Source: Nemertoderma westbladi (lineage: Eukaryota; Xenacoelomorpha; Nemertodermatida; Nemertodermatidae). From it: DNA of 62,700 nucleotides. The notes beneath the pieces were generated by a model. The model had not been told where the DNA came from, did not search any database, and saw nothing but the letters and a program-made list of their open reading frames with translations. Within the stretch, counting starts at the first letter, position 1. Each line of letters begins with the position of its first letter. Shown in pieces: positions 1-10,258 of this stretch. The translations under genes were made by a program, and so were the position numbers. The stretch spans positions 1-62,700 of the forward strand of contig JAUCBJ010007935.1 in assembly GCA_032718475.1 (NCBI GenBank), given 5' to 3'.

Positions 1-747
1 ACAGAGTATTTTAATGTAAAAGATAATAAAAATAACGGGGCAATTCAGCAAAGGCTTTTACAGACCTCGACTTTTGGTATCGCTACTGCGCTAGCGCTAT
101 TTGAATTTGAATTTGCTATTGAATTTGCGTGGGGTCTTCGTGCAGCATCTGTGTAACTGTCTTGCAGTTATAATAAATTATTTACCCAAAAATTATTAGG
201 CTTGGCATCAGCTGGTTGCTAGGAGACTGCAGGATACATCAGGGGGGTTTGAAATTCAGCAATACCAGTACAATGCAGCAATTAATAATGTGGCCTTGCT
301 GCCTTGGAAAGTGTGGTAGGCCTATTTCACTTTCTTCAGCCATTCCAGATTGCAGAGTTCAGAGTATTCAGTTATTCGCGACTATCATGTACCGGTACTC
401 AAACAACTCCCCACCAAGGCCACCGCCTCGGTCTGTCGCAGTGTCGTTGGCGACCTCGACTTTTGGTATCTTTACTGCGCTAGCGCTACGGGCAAACTGG
501 ACTAACCGATGAGCGAAACCCGAGGACTAAAGAATGCATTGAATTTTTTGTAGTAATTTTTTAAAGTAAAAGTTTGGTTAAATTTTCTTAATTATTTATT
601 TAAATTTCTTAAGTACCGATTTTGGGATAGAATTGCTCAATCCTGGTCCCTCAGATCAGATCAATCCTGCTGACCCTCGTCCTGCGCGATGGCCCCACGA
701 ACGTGTCCTATATGGTGATTATGCTTGTCCTATTTAGATAACACTAA
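1..747. other. Repeat-like sequence, no host gene recognised
   Basis: I see no host gene here. A direct repeat of about 35 bp (core ACTTTTGGTATC plus CTGCGCTAGCGCT) occurs near 64-102 and again near 452-488. At about 671-738 a plus-strand frame reads through an Arg/Pro-rich stretch to a TAG. With the polypurine tract and LTR-like sequence that follow, it could be the tail of an LTR-retrotransposon pol gene. No protein domain is visible, so this remains an inference. Confidence 0.3.
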
Positions 748-1255
748 ATAGGAGGGGAGTGTGAATAATCTCGTGTAGGTTTGTCCAGATGGATCACGTA
801 TCAGACGCAGAAACGTTCAATGTCTGTCATTGACCCCTGCTCTCACCAGATCATAAGTGTATTAGGATCGAAACGTAACTGTTTGGCCAGCCAGTAGCTC
901 CGACCAATCAGTGACCAGCTATGGCCAATCAGCATTCAGAAGTTTTGATCCCGATATGCGTGTGTTATAATTCCGATAATGTCTGGGTATAAATGGCGAT
1001 GTTTCGTCAATTTCGGCACCTTCTTGAACCTTCACCCTCTGCCTGCGGAAGCCTCTGACATTTACAACAGTAAAAGTTATTATATTTTTAGCGGCATTTT
1101 TATTTGTAATTTGTATTTCTGCAATTTCTGAACATGTGCACTTAAATACTCTAACTTCTTATTATTGTAATGAAATAATATACTGATTAGTTAGGGCAGT
1201 TCAATTCAGATTCTCACCGGGTAGTGTACGAATTATACTCCATTAATACTCCATA
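748..1255 (+). mobile_element. Probable LTR-retrotransposon 3' end: PPT plus LTR
   Basis: A purine tract (ATAGGAGGGGAG, 748-759) is followed directly by TGTGAATAATC, the usual PPT-then-TG arrangement at a 3' LTR. The putative LTR has two CCAAT boxes on the plus strand (about 903-935) and a TATA-like TATAAATGG near 990, suitable for an RNA polymerase II promoter. The 3' end is uncertain, around the CCA at 1251-1253. No second LTR or target duplication was found, so this could be a solo LTR with a short internal remnant. Confidence 0.4.
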
Positions 1256-1256
1256 T

Positions 1257-1480
1257 CTCAAGAACCTGTGGCCTAGTGGTTGTTGTCTCGGCTTCCACCT
1301 CGAGGTCCCAGGTTCGAATCCGACACCACGCTGATGAGACCCAGTAATGTCGAAACGCGTTAAAAAGTACGCATGTGATGGGATTAGTCCTACAATTGCA
1401 CCAATAAAAGACTAGAGAGCCAGCAAGCTGGCTGGAAGGAGCCCGGGGGGAAGAATCCTAGCCAATACTAAACTAAACAA
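1257..1480 (+). mobile_element. tRNA-derived SINE with hammerhead-like core
   Basis: The head is tRNA-like. An A-box (TGGCCTAGTGG, about 1269-1279) and a B-box (GGTTCGAATCC, about 1311-1321) form an internal RNA polymerase III promoter at normal spacing. The body then diverges from a tRNA: the acceptor end is absent and CTGATGAG...CGAAAC follows at 1331-1356. That is the conserved core of a hammerhead ribozyme with a three-pair stem II (GAC/GTC). The 3' boundary is a guess and no target duplication was identified. It is read as a SINE and not a functional tRNA gene because the 3' half does not pair back to the head. Confidence 0.6.
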
Positions 1481-4056
1481 TTGTCTAAATGGTGTGATGA
1501 TACATAGCTGACTTTGTGGCTTGCCCCACATAATAAAAAATGAAACTTTGCTGCCACTAACAACCGAACATTTATAAGAAAATGCCCATGATTCACAACC
1601 AGATAAATAACAAGTTAGATTTACCAGTACAGGTACGGTTACCTTTCTTTTTGAAAACCATTAGATTTAACAATTAATAGAAGTCTAGGTCGCGGCGAAA
1701 AATAATAACGCAAATTAAACAACCATACAATCGGCCTACACACTTTTTTATTATTCGAAATAAATTCGCTAACAGAAAATATCTAAACTAATTTATTTAT
1801 TTACTAATTAATCTAAACGAGAAGGTGAACAATTGTTTCTACACAATTAATTATGACGACTTTTATGGGATATGTAATATTTACTGTTCAATAATAATTT
1901 ACAATCTCCCATTCCAACACATTCCCAGAGAGTAATAATATCATCAATATAACAAACTAAGTGGATTATAATTCGATTTCTTCAGCCAAGTCCGATAGCT
2001 ATTTTTCTGAAATTTATATTGCTAATTTAATTATTTGGCATATTCTGTTTGTGGCGCATAATAATAACATTGTTGACATACAGTCTTTGAACCTTTCAGT
2101 CTTTCTCAGCAGTACTTTGTGGCTCGTCCCACATAATAAAAACTGAAACTTTGCTATGACAACACACCCGGTTCTTTTAAATTTGCGTGATTTGATTTAT
2201 GCTCTCACCACTATTTGTAAGAAATATTAAAACTTATCTTACAGTATGCCAATGTAGTAATGGTATTAAAATATAATTAAATTAATTTACACTATTAATG
2301 CTTCAGCTAAAAAATCGTTTCAGCTAAAAAATCGTATGTAATAAAAAAAATAAGAATATTTTTAATATGTGTATATGTAATATAGGTATTACTGCTAAGT
2401 TAGGCAGTAGGCCAGAACGGGCTCCTTAAATACATGCAACTACTGTATTATAGTGTAGGTCAACTATAAAACATTTTGCAATCCACAGTGAGTATCGACT
2501 GCAATAGGACACAACACACTGCTTTGTGTAACTAAAATTCATTCTCCTGATCCACCCCCTACCATAGCAGAGTGAGTAACCTTATTGTAGATATACCCTT
2601 AGGAAGCACTGGGAGAGCAATCAGCTTATGGGGTAATACATTAGAAACCAACAGCTTATGTGTGAGTAAACATTGACTTTCCTTATAGCCTACTAGTAAA
2701 ACTTGGCAACCAATACGTTTTACTATGACTGTGTATAACATATTAAGCCATATTTCATCATGAACACCAGCTGTTATTTTACCATTGCTTTTAATTTCGC
2801 GACAAAACAATGTCAAAAAACTAAATATATCGAATACCACACATAGAATCGATCTGAAATTTTGTAACGCGATTATGAACCTCAAAAGCAATGTACTTGC
2901 AAAATTTCATCAAAATCGCCAGGCAGGAAGTGCCTTAACCTAGATAATTATCAGTCAGTCAGTGTCAGTCAATGTAATGTATCCTGAAGATTCTTACAGT
3001 AAGTATCCCGCTGTAAAGCGGGCTCCTAATAAGTTATTTTCGGTAAAATAAACTTATCATTCGAGGTTAAGACCCCTAGATCCCTTCCTACAATAAATGC
3101 ATGATGAGTGATGATCATTCCAGTACACAGTACAGCAGTACCCAGGTCCTGAGGTACCAGACAGCCAGAGTTGGCGAGTACTGCAGTAACCAGTTAGGAA
3201 CACAACGATTTTGTCCTTTTGAACGCCCGATTTTAATGTTTATGAAGCATTGCCCGACATAATCGGGCGTCCCATTTTTATCACAGTAGCAGTAGGTATT
3301 TTGAGTGACAGCGACCTAATATGTGATCTGTACAGCCTAGCTACAGCTCAGAGTAGCCTGGAGCAGTGGAGTGGAACCCAATTGGCTGATTGGCTTAATG
3401 TCTGGCCTGGTTTAAGATGGTGTGAATACCCTTTGCCCTTTGAACTAATGAGGCAGGTATCCAGTGCAGCAGTGCAGGAGGCAGGTGGGTTGAGCTTAGC
3501 TCGTTATTTTACATTTTACCGGCATAGACTTTTTAGCTCTGCTCTACATTAAGGATGAAGCACGCGCCAAACACATAAGCCAAACCAAACTTATTCAGTT
3601 ATATCCGGAAATATGTAATTACTTAATAATTACCGGTAATTAATTAACTTATATTATATTAATTAAGTTAATTATTGTGAATGAATTCACTATAATTAAT
3701 CACATTATTTTATTTATATAGGTCTCAATAAGAAGGTGTACTTCAAAGCTGCCCAAATGTATTAATCTATTAATTTATTTACACGATCGTTGCAGAAATC
3801 CGCATAAATACTTTAATGGACATTGGACATAGTCTCCTACAGTATTAATTTATTTACGCGGTTGAAGTACCAATCCGCGTAAATACCTTAATGGAAGTCA
3901 TGCAATTAACGTTTTTACGTATGGCCGCTGTGGGCCACCGTAGTCACAAAATATAATCTAAAATTTATGAAATTATACATTAAAATGGTCACACAAAATA
4001 TACTGAATAAAAACTGAAAACATTAAACTATCTGGCCAAAGATACATGGCACACGG
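1481..4056. other. Intergenic, AT-rich, short repeats only
   Basis: No convincing gene was found. A repeat with the core CTTTGTGGCTYGYCCCACATAATAAAAA occurs at about 1510-1553 and 2113-2155. It contains a small inverted repeat (GTGG...CCAC) and resembles the ends of MITEs elsewhere in the window (15440, 43276, 45800). A tandem pair of about 85 bp lies at about 3755-3895; its second copy could fold through TTTACGCGG/CCGCGTAAA. An inverted repeat of TTAATTAA blocks lies near 3640-3680. Open frames at 2559-2891 (minus) and 3250-3552 (plus) have no recognisable domain and are not called as genes. Confidence 0.5.
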
Positions 4057-5614
4057 TGTTCGCGCTTTTAGACCTTTAGCAGTTTAACCTGCTAATTTTA
4101 ATTGTCTTTTTGTATATCAATTATTTAATATACTGAAGGTACATCAGCCGAAGCCAGCCTGTGCGCGACCATTCACCCACAGTTAAGGGAGACTGGATTC
4201 GGATGCTTTGATAGTGATTGCAGTGTAGACCTACTGTATTATTCGATTGATCGTTAATATATAATCTCTGACAATATTATTCACTTTCGGGGAAATATTA
4301 ACAGTTCCTTTAGGACGTGGCGCTTTAAGTATAAAACAGAGTTATGACTTATACTAATCACAACTGGATGGCTACTACTAGGATCGGCATGCTGCATTGC
4401 AGCTGCATTTTTAAGAATGCTGTGCCGGCTTGTCAACAAAATTGCACCGCCACAACTCCCTATCACCCATGACATTTGCTATATCATCCGCATCTTTAAG
4501 GCCAGTGTCCTTTAAGATGCGTCTCAAGAAAGTCATGGGCTGTCCACCATGCTTATTCACTCCATCGGGCTGCCAAAGTACAAGATTATGCACTGGCTGG
4601 TCCTCACGGCGAAAGCAATGTCCTGCAAAGTGGAGGCGATTTTGTTCTAGTGTCAAGCTTGGGGGAACCAATGAGACACCTCCAATGTTATATAGTGTCT
4701 GGTTGGAGATGTGTGCATTGTACTTGACACAATGTACCCGCGTAGCATTCTTGTGAATGTGCCATCCAGAGATTTGGTGTCCTCAGCAGTTAGAGTCCAG
4801 CATGGACTCCCGTAGAGGAGTACTGGAACTACTGCTGCTGCTCTAAATAATCGGACCTTAAGTTTCCGATTAATTATTAATTATGATTATTCACTTTCGG
4901 GGAAATATTAACAGTTCCTTTAGGACGTGGCGCTTTAAGTATAAAACAGAGTTATGACTTATACTAATCACAACTGGATGGCTACTGAGTTTCGTAAAAA
5001 GCGCATTCTTTAGGAGATGCCTTATTAACCTTCACACTACTTCACACGACTTCACACTAGTTCACACTACTGCGCACTGATATGCCGACCGTCACTGAAT
5101 TTGATCATATATAAGGAGGATCGCAACTGACACATGTAGGGATTATGAAATAGCATTCAATTCACACAAAAACCACTATAATGTAAGTCGCAGTTGCTAC
5201 CGGTAAACCTGTTCCTCTAACCTTTAGTAATCAAAGAGATTGAGGGTTTTATGATTATTCATCGGTATTCTCCAAATATATCAGCAATATATACCCACAT
5301 AACACAGTAACACCAATTAATAACAGAATCAAATAATGCGGTGAACAGTCAGTATGTGTAGTTGAATCGCGTTGCGTGATGCCGCGATGTGGCGGTGTGC
5401 TGCGTTAATAGTTTTACGTTCCTTTAATCAAAGCCATCTGATGTTTCTGAGGTTTAGGTCAAAGTCTGAAACTTCCACAGAAGTACAGAAGAATCCTAAG
5501 CCGGTGTTCTGGGCTTAGAAAGATACACACTGACTGAATTGCGTGAGTTTCTGTATGCACAAAGTGAAAATCGCTCTGATTGGTCGAGCCGAACAAAGAA
5601 CAAAGAGAGATTCA
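4057..5614 (-). repeat. LTR-like direct repeat, left copy (3' LTR of gag-only element)
   Basis: This sequence, TGTTCGCGC...GAGATTCA, is repeated at 10259-11918. Ignoring separate later insertions, I see only a few differences: a base change near the start, one at ATACCCACAT/ATACCAACAT, and a 7-bp indel. TG...CA ends and placement on both sides of a Gag-type ORF support an LTR pair. On the minus strand the outer end has a CCAAT box (CGACCAATCAG). The copy contains a 509-bp LINE insertion with a 101-bp duplication. No convincing PPT, primer-binding site or matching flanking duplication was seen. Confidence 0.65.
4377..4885 (-). mobile_element. 5'-truncated RTE-type LINE fragment inside the LTR
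   Basis: Minus-strand translation gives the end of a non-LTR reverse transcriptase: an H-C-F-R-R-E-D-Q motif, then an L-W-Q-P-D-G segment, a K-D-T-G-L segment and a G-D-R-E-L-W segment near 4430-4660. It matches fragments at 46080-46450 and 50930-52080 at DNA level. The insertion sits between two copies of a 101-bp LTR segment (4276-4376 and 4886-4986), as expected for a target-primed insertion with an unusually long target duplication. The intact LTR at 10259-11918 has this segment once. Confidence 0.75.
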
Positions 5615-5724
5615 GGTTCAACCATAGAATTCTGGTATTCATGAGACTTACCCAACCAGTCTAGTTGTCTACAGATCTCCTGAATCTCATCGGAAAACTC
5701 TATAATCCCGCTGCTAAGGAACTT

Positions 5725-7590
5725 TCAGGGTGCTACCAATTTTGCATACAAATACCTAGCTATGTTTGTCCTATTACCATACCTGATGTTTAGTGTATCC
5801 CAAACTTGTCTTAATCCATCTGGATGTCCAATAAACTTAAACGCCATTAACTTGGGAGATCCTTCCAAGCATTCGATGAGGAATCTAAGTTTCTCTCCAT
5901 TAGATAGCACAGAGTTCTGTATGTTATCTTTGTAATATTCATTAAAAGGTAACCATTTCATCTCATCTCCATTGAACTTGACGATCTCTCCCACCTTTAC
6001 TGCTTGACGGGCTTCGGTTCTAGCCATTTGACGCGTAAAACTTTCTTGGGCCATCGTATTATTTAATATCGAGTTATCGGTATATAAATTTCTCGGATTA
6101 TTATCAGGTCTATATGGAATATCATTGTCAACAGGTTTATAATTACCCTTAATAGGGTTTACTATAGGAGTTTCTACTTCACTAGCAGTATAGATGCGTG
6201 TAGGCTCCACACCTTGCGCATGAAATACTTCAGACCTAACAGGTTGACACATTGTTACAGGGGGTGTTGGTATACCCTTTTGTAGATTTACTAACTTATC
6301 GCGTTCTAACGCGATACTCTGCTGAACTTCCTGTAATTTTAACTTACTTTCTCTTACTGTTCCCTTTAACTGTTGAACAGTCCCCTCCAACTCTCGGACC
6401 TGTTGGGAAGAGCAAGCCTGATTCACCTCCATCTGTCCGAGGAGAATATCCATCCCCCGCCGTCGCTCATCCGCCCACTCAACCGCCGAAGCGGGAGCCG
6501 CCAACATAGTAGCGGGTAGACGAGGGACGACGGGCGACAAATTGTTAATGTCTCGCTCGTCGTCCAGGACCGGAGTTGACTGAGGAACTGTCCCACCGGA
6601 TACAGGTAGTTTAGTACTGTGCAAAGGGAATTTAGAGTTCGGTTCTGGAAGTACAGTGGTCTCTATTACAGAGGGAGTGGCTTCGAGAACAGGCCTAATT
6701 ATTTCAGGTTCATCCACTATAGTAGGGAGTCTTTCTACTCTAATAATTTGGTCTGTGGGTTCTGTACTACCTAAGTCTGTGCTAGCTAGTTGCCTTCTCA
6801 CAGCTGGGGGCAAATTAGGCAATTTCTGACGGTGGGGCGTTCTTCTACGCCTACTTAGACGAGATCTATTTCCTCCGCCTTCAGGATCTGTTGTATTGCC
6901 TTCATCAGATGATGTAAATCCCTGTCTTTTGGGAGTAGATCGACTTATCATCTGCCACTGACTAGCTGTTCTCTGTTTATCTATGTAGTCTTGCTTCTCT
7001 TGAAGATTTTCCAACTCTAGTTGGGTGGTCTCTTCAGACGCCCTCCGTTCTGCTTCTGCCACTGCTATCTTTCTTTCCGCTTCTGCCGCTTTTCTTTCCG
7101 CTTCTGCCGCTGCCACTGCCGCTTCTGCCGCTGCCACTGCCGCTTTTCTTTCCACTTCTGCTGCCTTTCTTTCCGCTTCTGCCTCTGCCGCTGCCGCCGC
7201 TGCTGTCTTTCTGTCTTCTATACGTTTTTTCTTTACTTGTTCTTCTTGGACCCTAGCGATGCGGATGCTTTCATCAAATTTAGCTTGGTTCGCAGCTAAC
7301 ATTTCCGCATCTAATGCGTCCAACACAAACTTGGCTCCTTCACTATTAGGGCGAAGTCCAGCCAGCCGTCTCCTCAACTCTTCGTCACCTATAAATCGTT
7401 GATAGTCTGACAGATAGATGTCAATGGCATCCTTCTTCTGAGGTTTCTCTGATGTCGCTTCGCTTTCCACTTGAGAAAAGGTAGCGTCTGTTGATTCTCC
7501 GTGGGTTGAGCGCTCAGCCAGCTGAGATTTCCACTGGGCTGTTCCTTCAACCTTGAAAGACGAGACCTTGAAAGAGTCGAAACAGTTGTT
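5725..7590 (-). pseudogene. gag: Gag-like ORF, C-terminal part, DUF1759-like (BEL/Pao)
   Basis: The open minus-strand frame runs from at least 7590 to a stop at 5725. It begins with a charged segment, then a long Lys/Ala/Glu-rich coiled coil (about 60-165 residues downstream of 7470), a Pro/Thr-rich linker, a second short coiled coil, and a C-terminal stretch with the F-N-G-D...W...F pattern of DUF1759, the Gag domain of BEL/Pao elements. DUF1759 is cut short by the stop; there is no zinc knuckle, protease, reverse transcriptase or integrase before the LTR about 110 bp away. The frame overlaps the upstream ORF out of phase. The coding start is probably not in this frame, since position 7470 is a GTG codon with open frame above it. 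Confidence 0.65.
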
Positions 7591-8275
7591 CCTCTAATCG
7601 CTCCAAAGAGCTGAAGAATCCCTGTACATATCCTGCTGCCGACCTCTTCCACACAGCTGGATCACTAGTGTCCTTTGTCACTCCCATCCTGTATAAGTCC
7701 TCCCAGGCGGCTTCCGATAAGTTAAACGGGAGTCCGGGTCCGGGGAAATTCCATTGCGTCTTGACAATAGACTTCAGTTCCTCCTTCGTGTATCCCGCAT
7801 AACTGTCCTTGGTCGATCGCTTACTTCTCGCCCAATCCATTTGATGTTCTTCCACCGCAATCAATACTCTAGTGAGTACGGCTTCAGGAAGAATGAGAAG
7901 TGGATCCGAATAAACTGCATCTGCCATCTTTGCTCCGCGCTCGGGTGTCAACTCTACAGTATCTGAACTACTGGATCTATCGGGTCGCTGAGAAATAAGT
8001 TCTCGGCTCGGGTGTTGCTGTTGTTTAACAGCTGCCTCTTGGTCCCGCTTGACTTGAGCCCGAGTGCCTATGACAGACCTACGGCGCTTCACTAACTTCG
8101 CAAATTGCGAAATTGCTTCTACTAACCTAGGTTCTGACACAACTACTGTAGGGGTTGCCTTTCTTACAGTAGGATGGGTCTCAGACCTCGGTCTGGGATT
8201 CTCTATACTCCTATCTGAGAAACAGACTGTTGTTTCTAGGAGACTATCTGACAGAGTTTGCTTTGTGTCAGCCAT
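7547..8275 (-). CDS. Gag-like ORF, N-terminal part, of the gag-only element
   Basis: This 242-codon minus-strand ORF begins with ATG at 8275 and ends at TGA 7547. It is rich in Ser, Arg and Glu. It contains a P-E-A-V-L-T-R helix region and a W-N-F-P-G-P-G-L-P-F segment, with no domain I can name. It lies just upstream of, and overlaps, the DUF1759-containing ORF, which is open in the +1 frame from at least 7590. The two probably formed one Gag polyprotein, read through a frameshift or separated by a small indel. A 15-bp tandem duplication (TTTCAAGGT units) lies at the overlap but is in phase, so it does not explain the shift. Confidence 0.5.
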   Translation of the reverse strand: MADTKQTLSDSLLETTVCFSDRSIENPRPRSETHPTVRKATPTVVVSEPRLVEAISQFAKLVKRRRSVIGTRAQVKRDQEAAVKQQQHPSRELISQRPDRSSSSDTVELTPERGAKMADAVYSDPLLILPEAVLTRVLIAVEEHQMDWARSKRSTKDSYAGYTKEELKSIVKTQWNFPGPGLPFNLSEAAWEDLYRMGVTKDTSDPAVWKRSAAGYVQGFFSSLERLEEQLFRLFQGLVFQG

Positions 8276-10258
8276 GTTTGATTGTACAGTTGAATGCCTA
8301 CTACTATAACTACAGTTAACGCAAGTCTAGTAATTAAGTATCAACTGTTAGCCTAGTAATTAATTACCGATATCGTTACTCTATGTAACGTGATATATAT
8401 ACAATATATTAGAATACCGGTATACACTTATAGTATATATAAGTATTATTATGGATCGAATATTAGGGTTCGTCACAGAATACCGGTATATAATTTCAGC
8501 GCAAATATATAGATATATAATAAGCCTAACGTGAATACCGGTATACAGCTTACACTTATAATATATAAGTATAATTATAGACTAGAATTAATTACAGAAT
8601 ACCGGTATATAATTTCAGCTTAAATTTATAGAAATAAATATAATAAGCCTATCGTAAATACCGGTACGTCAATTATTTTAGAATAATTGAATTTCTGAAT
8701 TTTAGGGTTACTTAGTTACTTTACTTTACTTTATTACCGTTATTTAAGCAGTAGTCCAACTGATATTAAGACCTAATTGTTGTATGACAGGCCTACTATT
8801 TTATAAATCGGTTTGAGTTGATTTATAATATATATATACCCGTTTAATGGGTTTTGTTACAATATTTGAAATAAATGTTATTATTTCTGGTAAGGAGTCA
8901 CTACAAAAAGCTGTACGTTCTCAGTGTAGTGCTACTTATTGGACACTAAAACAAATAATTATACTTGCCTAAGTTACTTATTACTACAAATTACGTACAA
9001 TTACGGGGTGAGATTACAATCTCTAAATAAACACAAAAATTACACGGATGAATTTTTAGGGTTAATTTTACAAGAAATCTACAAACCAGCCTAACAAGGG
9101 GTTAGAATTTCTGGTTATTACAACGGACAGGATACTACGGTATTTGAAAATAATAAAGCAGTAGTAAATATATTGCGTTGTCTAGATAAGAAAATACCAC
9201 CGTCTGACGACTTATAGTCTCTAGCTTTACAGCTCTATAAGTACTACGTTATGTACCCGGAGTGTTCCTACCTAGAAGTTAATTACCGCAGCCTACTATA
9301 GCTAACGTGCCTATTAACCACTTTAAAACACAAATATACTGCCTACACACTAATTACCTTCGGAAAGCACTGTACACTAAACCCTAAATTAGGTACAAGT
9401 AGTTATACAACAAATAACCAGCAGTTAAAAATACTTGTACAGCTAAAAGAACCACGTTATCTGCCGGAGTGACCAGAGCATAAAATCACCAGTCTTTACC
9501 TATGCCAAACAGCCCTGATGTAGTACCGGGGTTAATTTAACTATATCGGTATGTATAACAAGCACAATTACTGTAGGAATAAACTTGGGGTGGTGTATGT
9601 TGCGAATAATCACATAAACTCTGAATAATAAATATTACGCTACCCGTACAGACTACACAAACAAAATACAAACCAAATGCTGGCAGACTATTATCAAGCC
9701 TAAATAAACTACAGTATATGCAGACTCCGAAATGGTTAGTTAGTATGCGTTCTAACCGAGTAGTACGACTTATTCTTTCGGGGGGGATTTACCTTACAGC
9801 ACTGGATGCCCCCACGTTCCTAACTAGTACTTTATCGGACATACACTCTACACACACTGCAATCCCTTCAGACTTAACAACAGCCAGACAACAATCCAGC
9901 CTACAAATTATTTATACATTCTGAGCAGGCTTACACGCCTTCTGCAGTTCTGCTCAACATTACACTTACAGATAAATAAAACTGACAGAAACAAGTAAAA
10001 TCCCAATAAAAATCCAGGCGTCCCCGATTAAATATCAAGACCTACCGGTATATAATTATCAAAATCGAATAATACTGCTGTACCTGTAAGTACCGGTTCG
10101 GGCAGTTGGGCTGTTAGGCCTACAGCTTACCATTCTACCGGTACCTTCGACTTTATTGCCTATGGTGCAATAAAGAATCTGAAAATCTATTATTGTTCTT
10201 ACCAGAACAATAGATAAAATATTTATTGCCTACGTGGAATCAAGAGTAAAACTATTAA
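8276..10258. other. Internal non-coding part of gag-only element (leader)
   Basis: About 2 kb of AT-rich sequence lies between the right LTR-like repeat and the gag start. No ORF with recognisable coding character occurs. About 8405-8670 holds a diverged tandem duplication built around AATACCGGTATA and ATAATTTCAGC blocks. In gag orientation this would be an unusually long leader. No tRNA-complementary primer-binding site beginning TGG is seen next to the LTR end at 10258. Confidence 0.4.

Noticed and set aside
1263-1335. Functional tRNA gene
   Set aside because: A- and B-boxes are present but the 3' acceptor half and pairing are missing; it continues into SINE body.
2559-2891. 110-codon minus-strand ORF
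   Set aside because: Hydrophobic but no recognisable domain; AT-rich sequence with repeat-like ends.
3250-3552. 100-codon plus-strand ORF
   Set aside because: No domain and no splice or promoter support; could be chance.
7021-7402. Plus-strand Ser/Ala-rich or Cys/Phe-rich ORFs
   Set aside because: They are reverse-strand reflections of the Lys/Ala/Glu coiled-coil repeats in the gag-like ORF.
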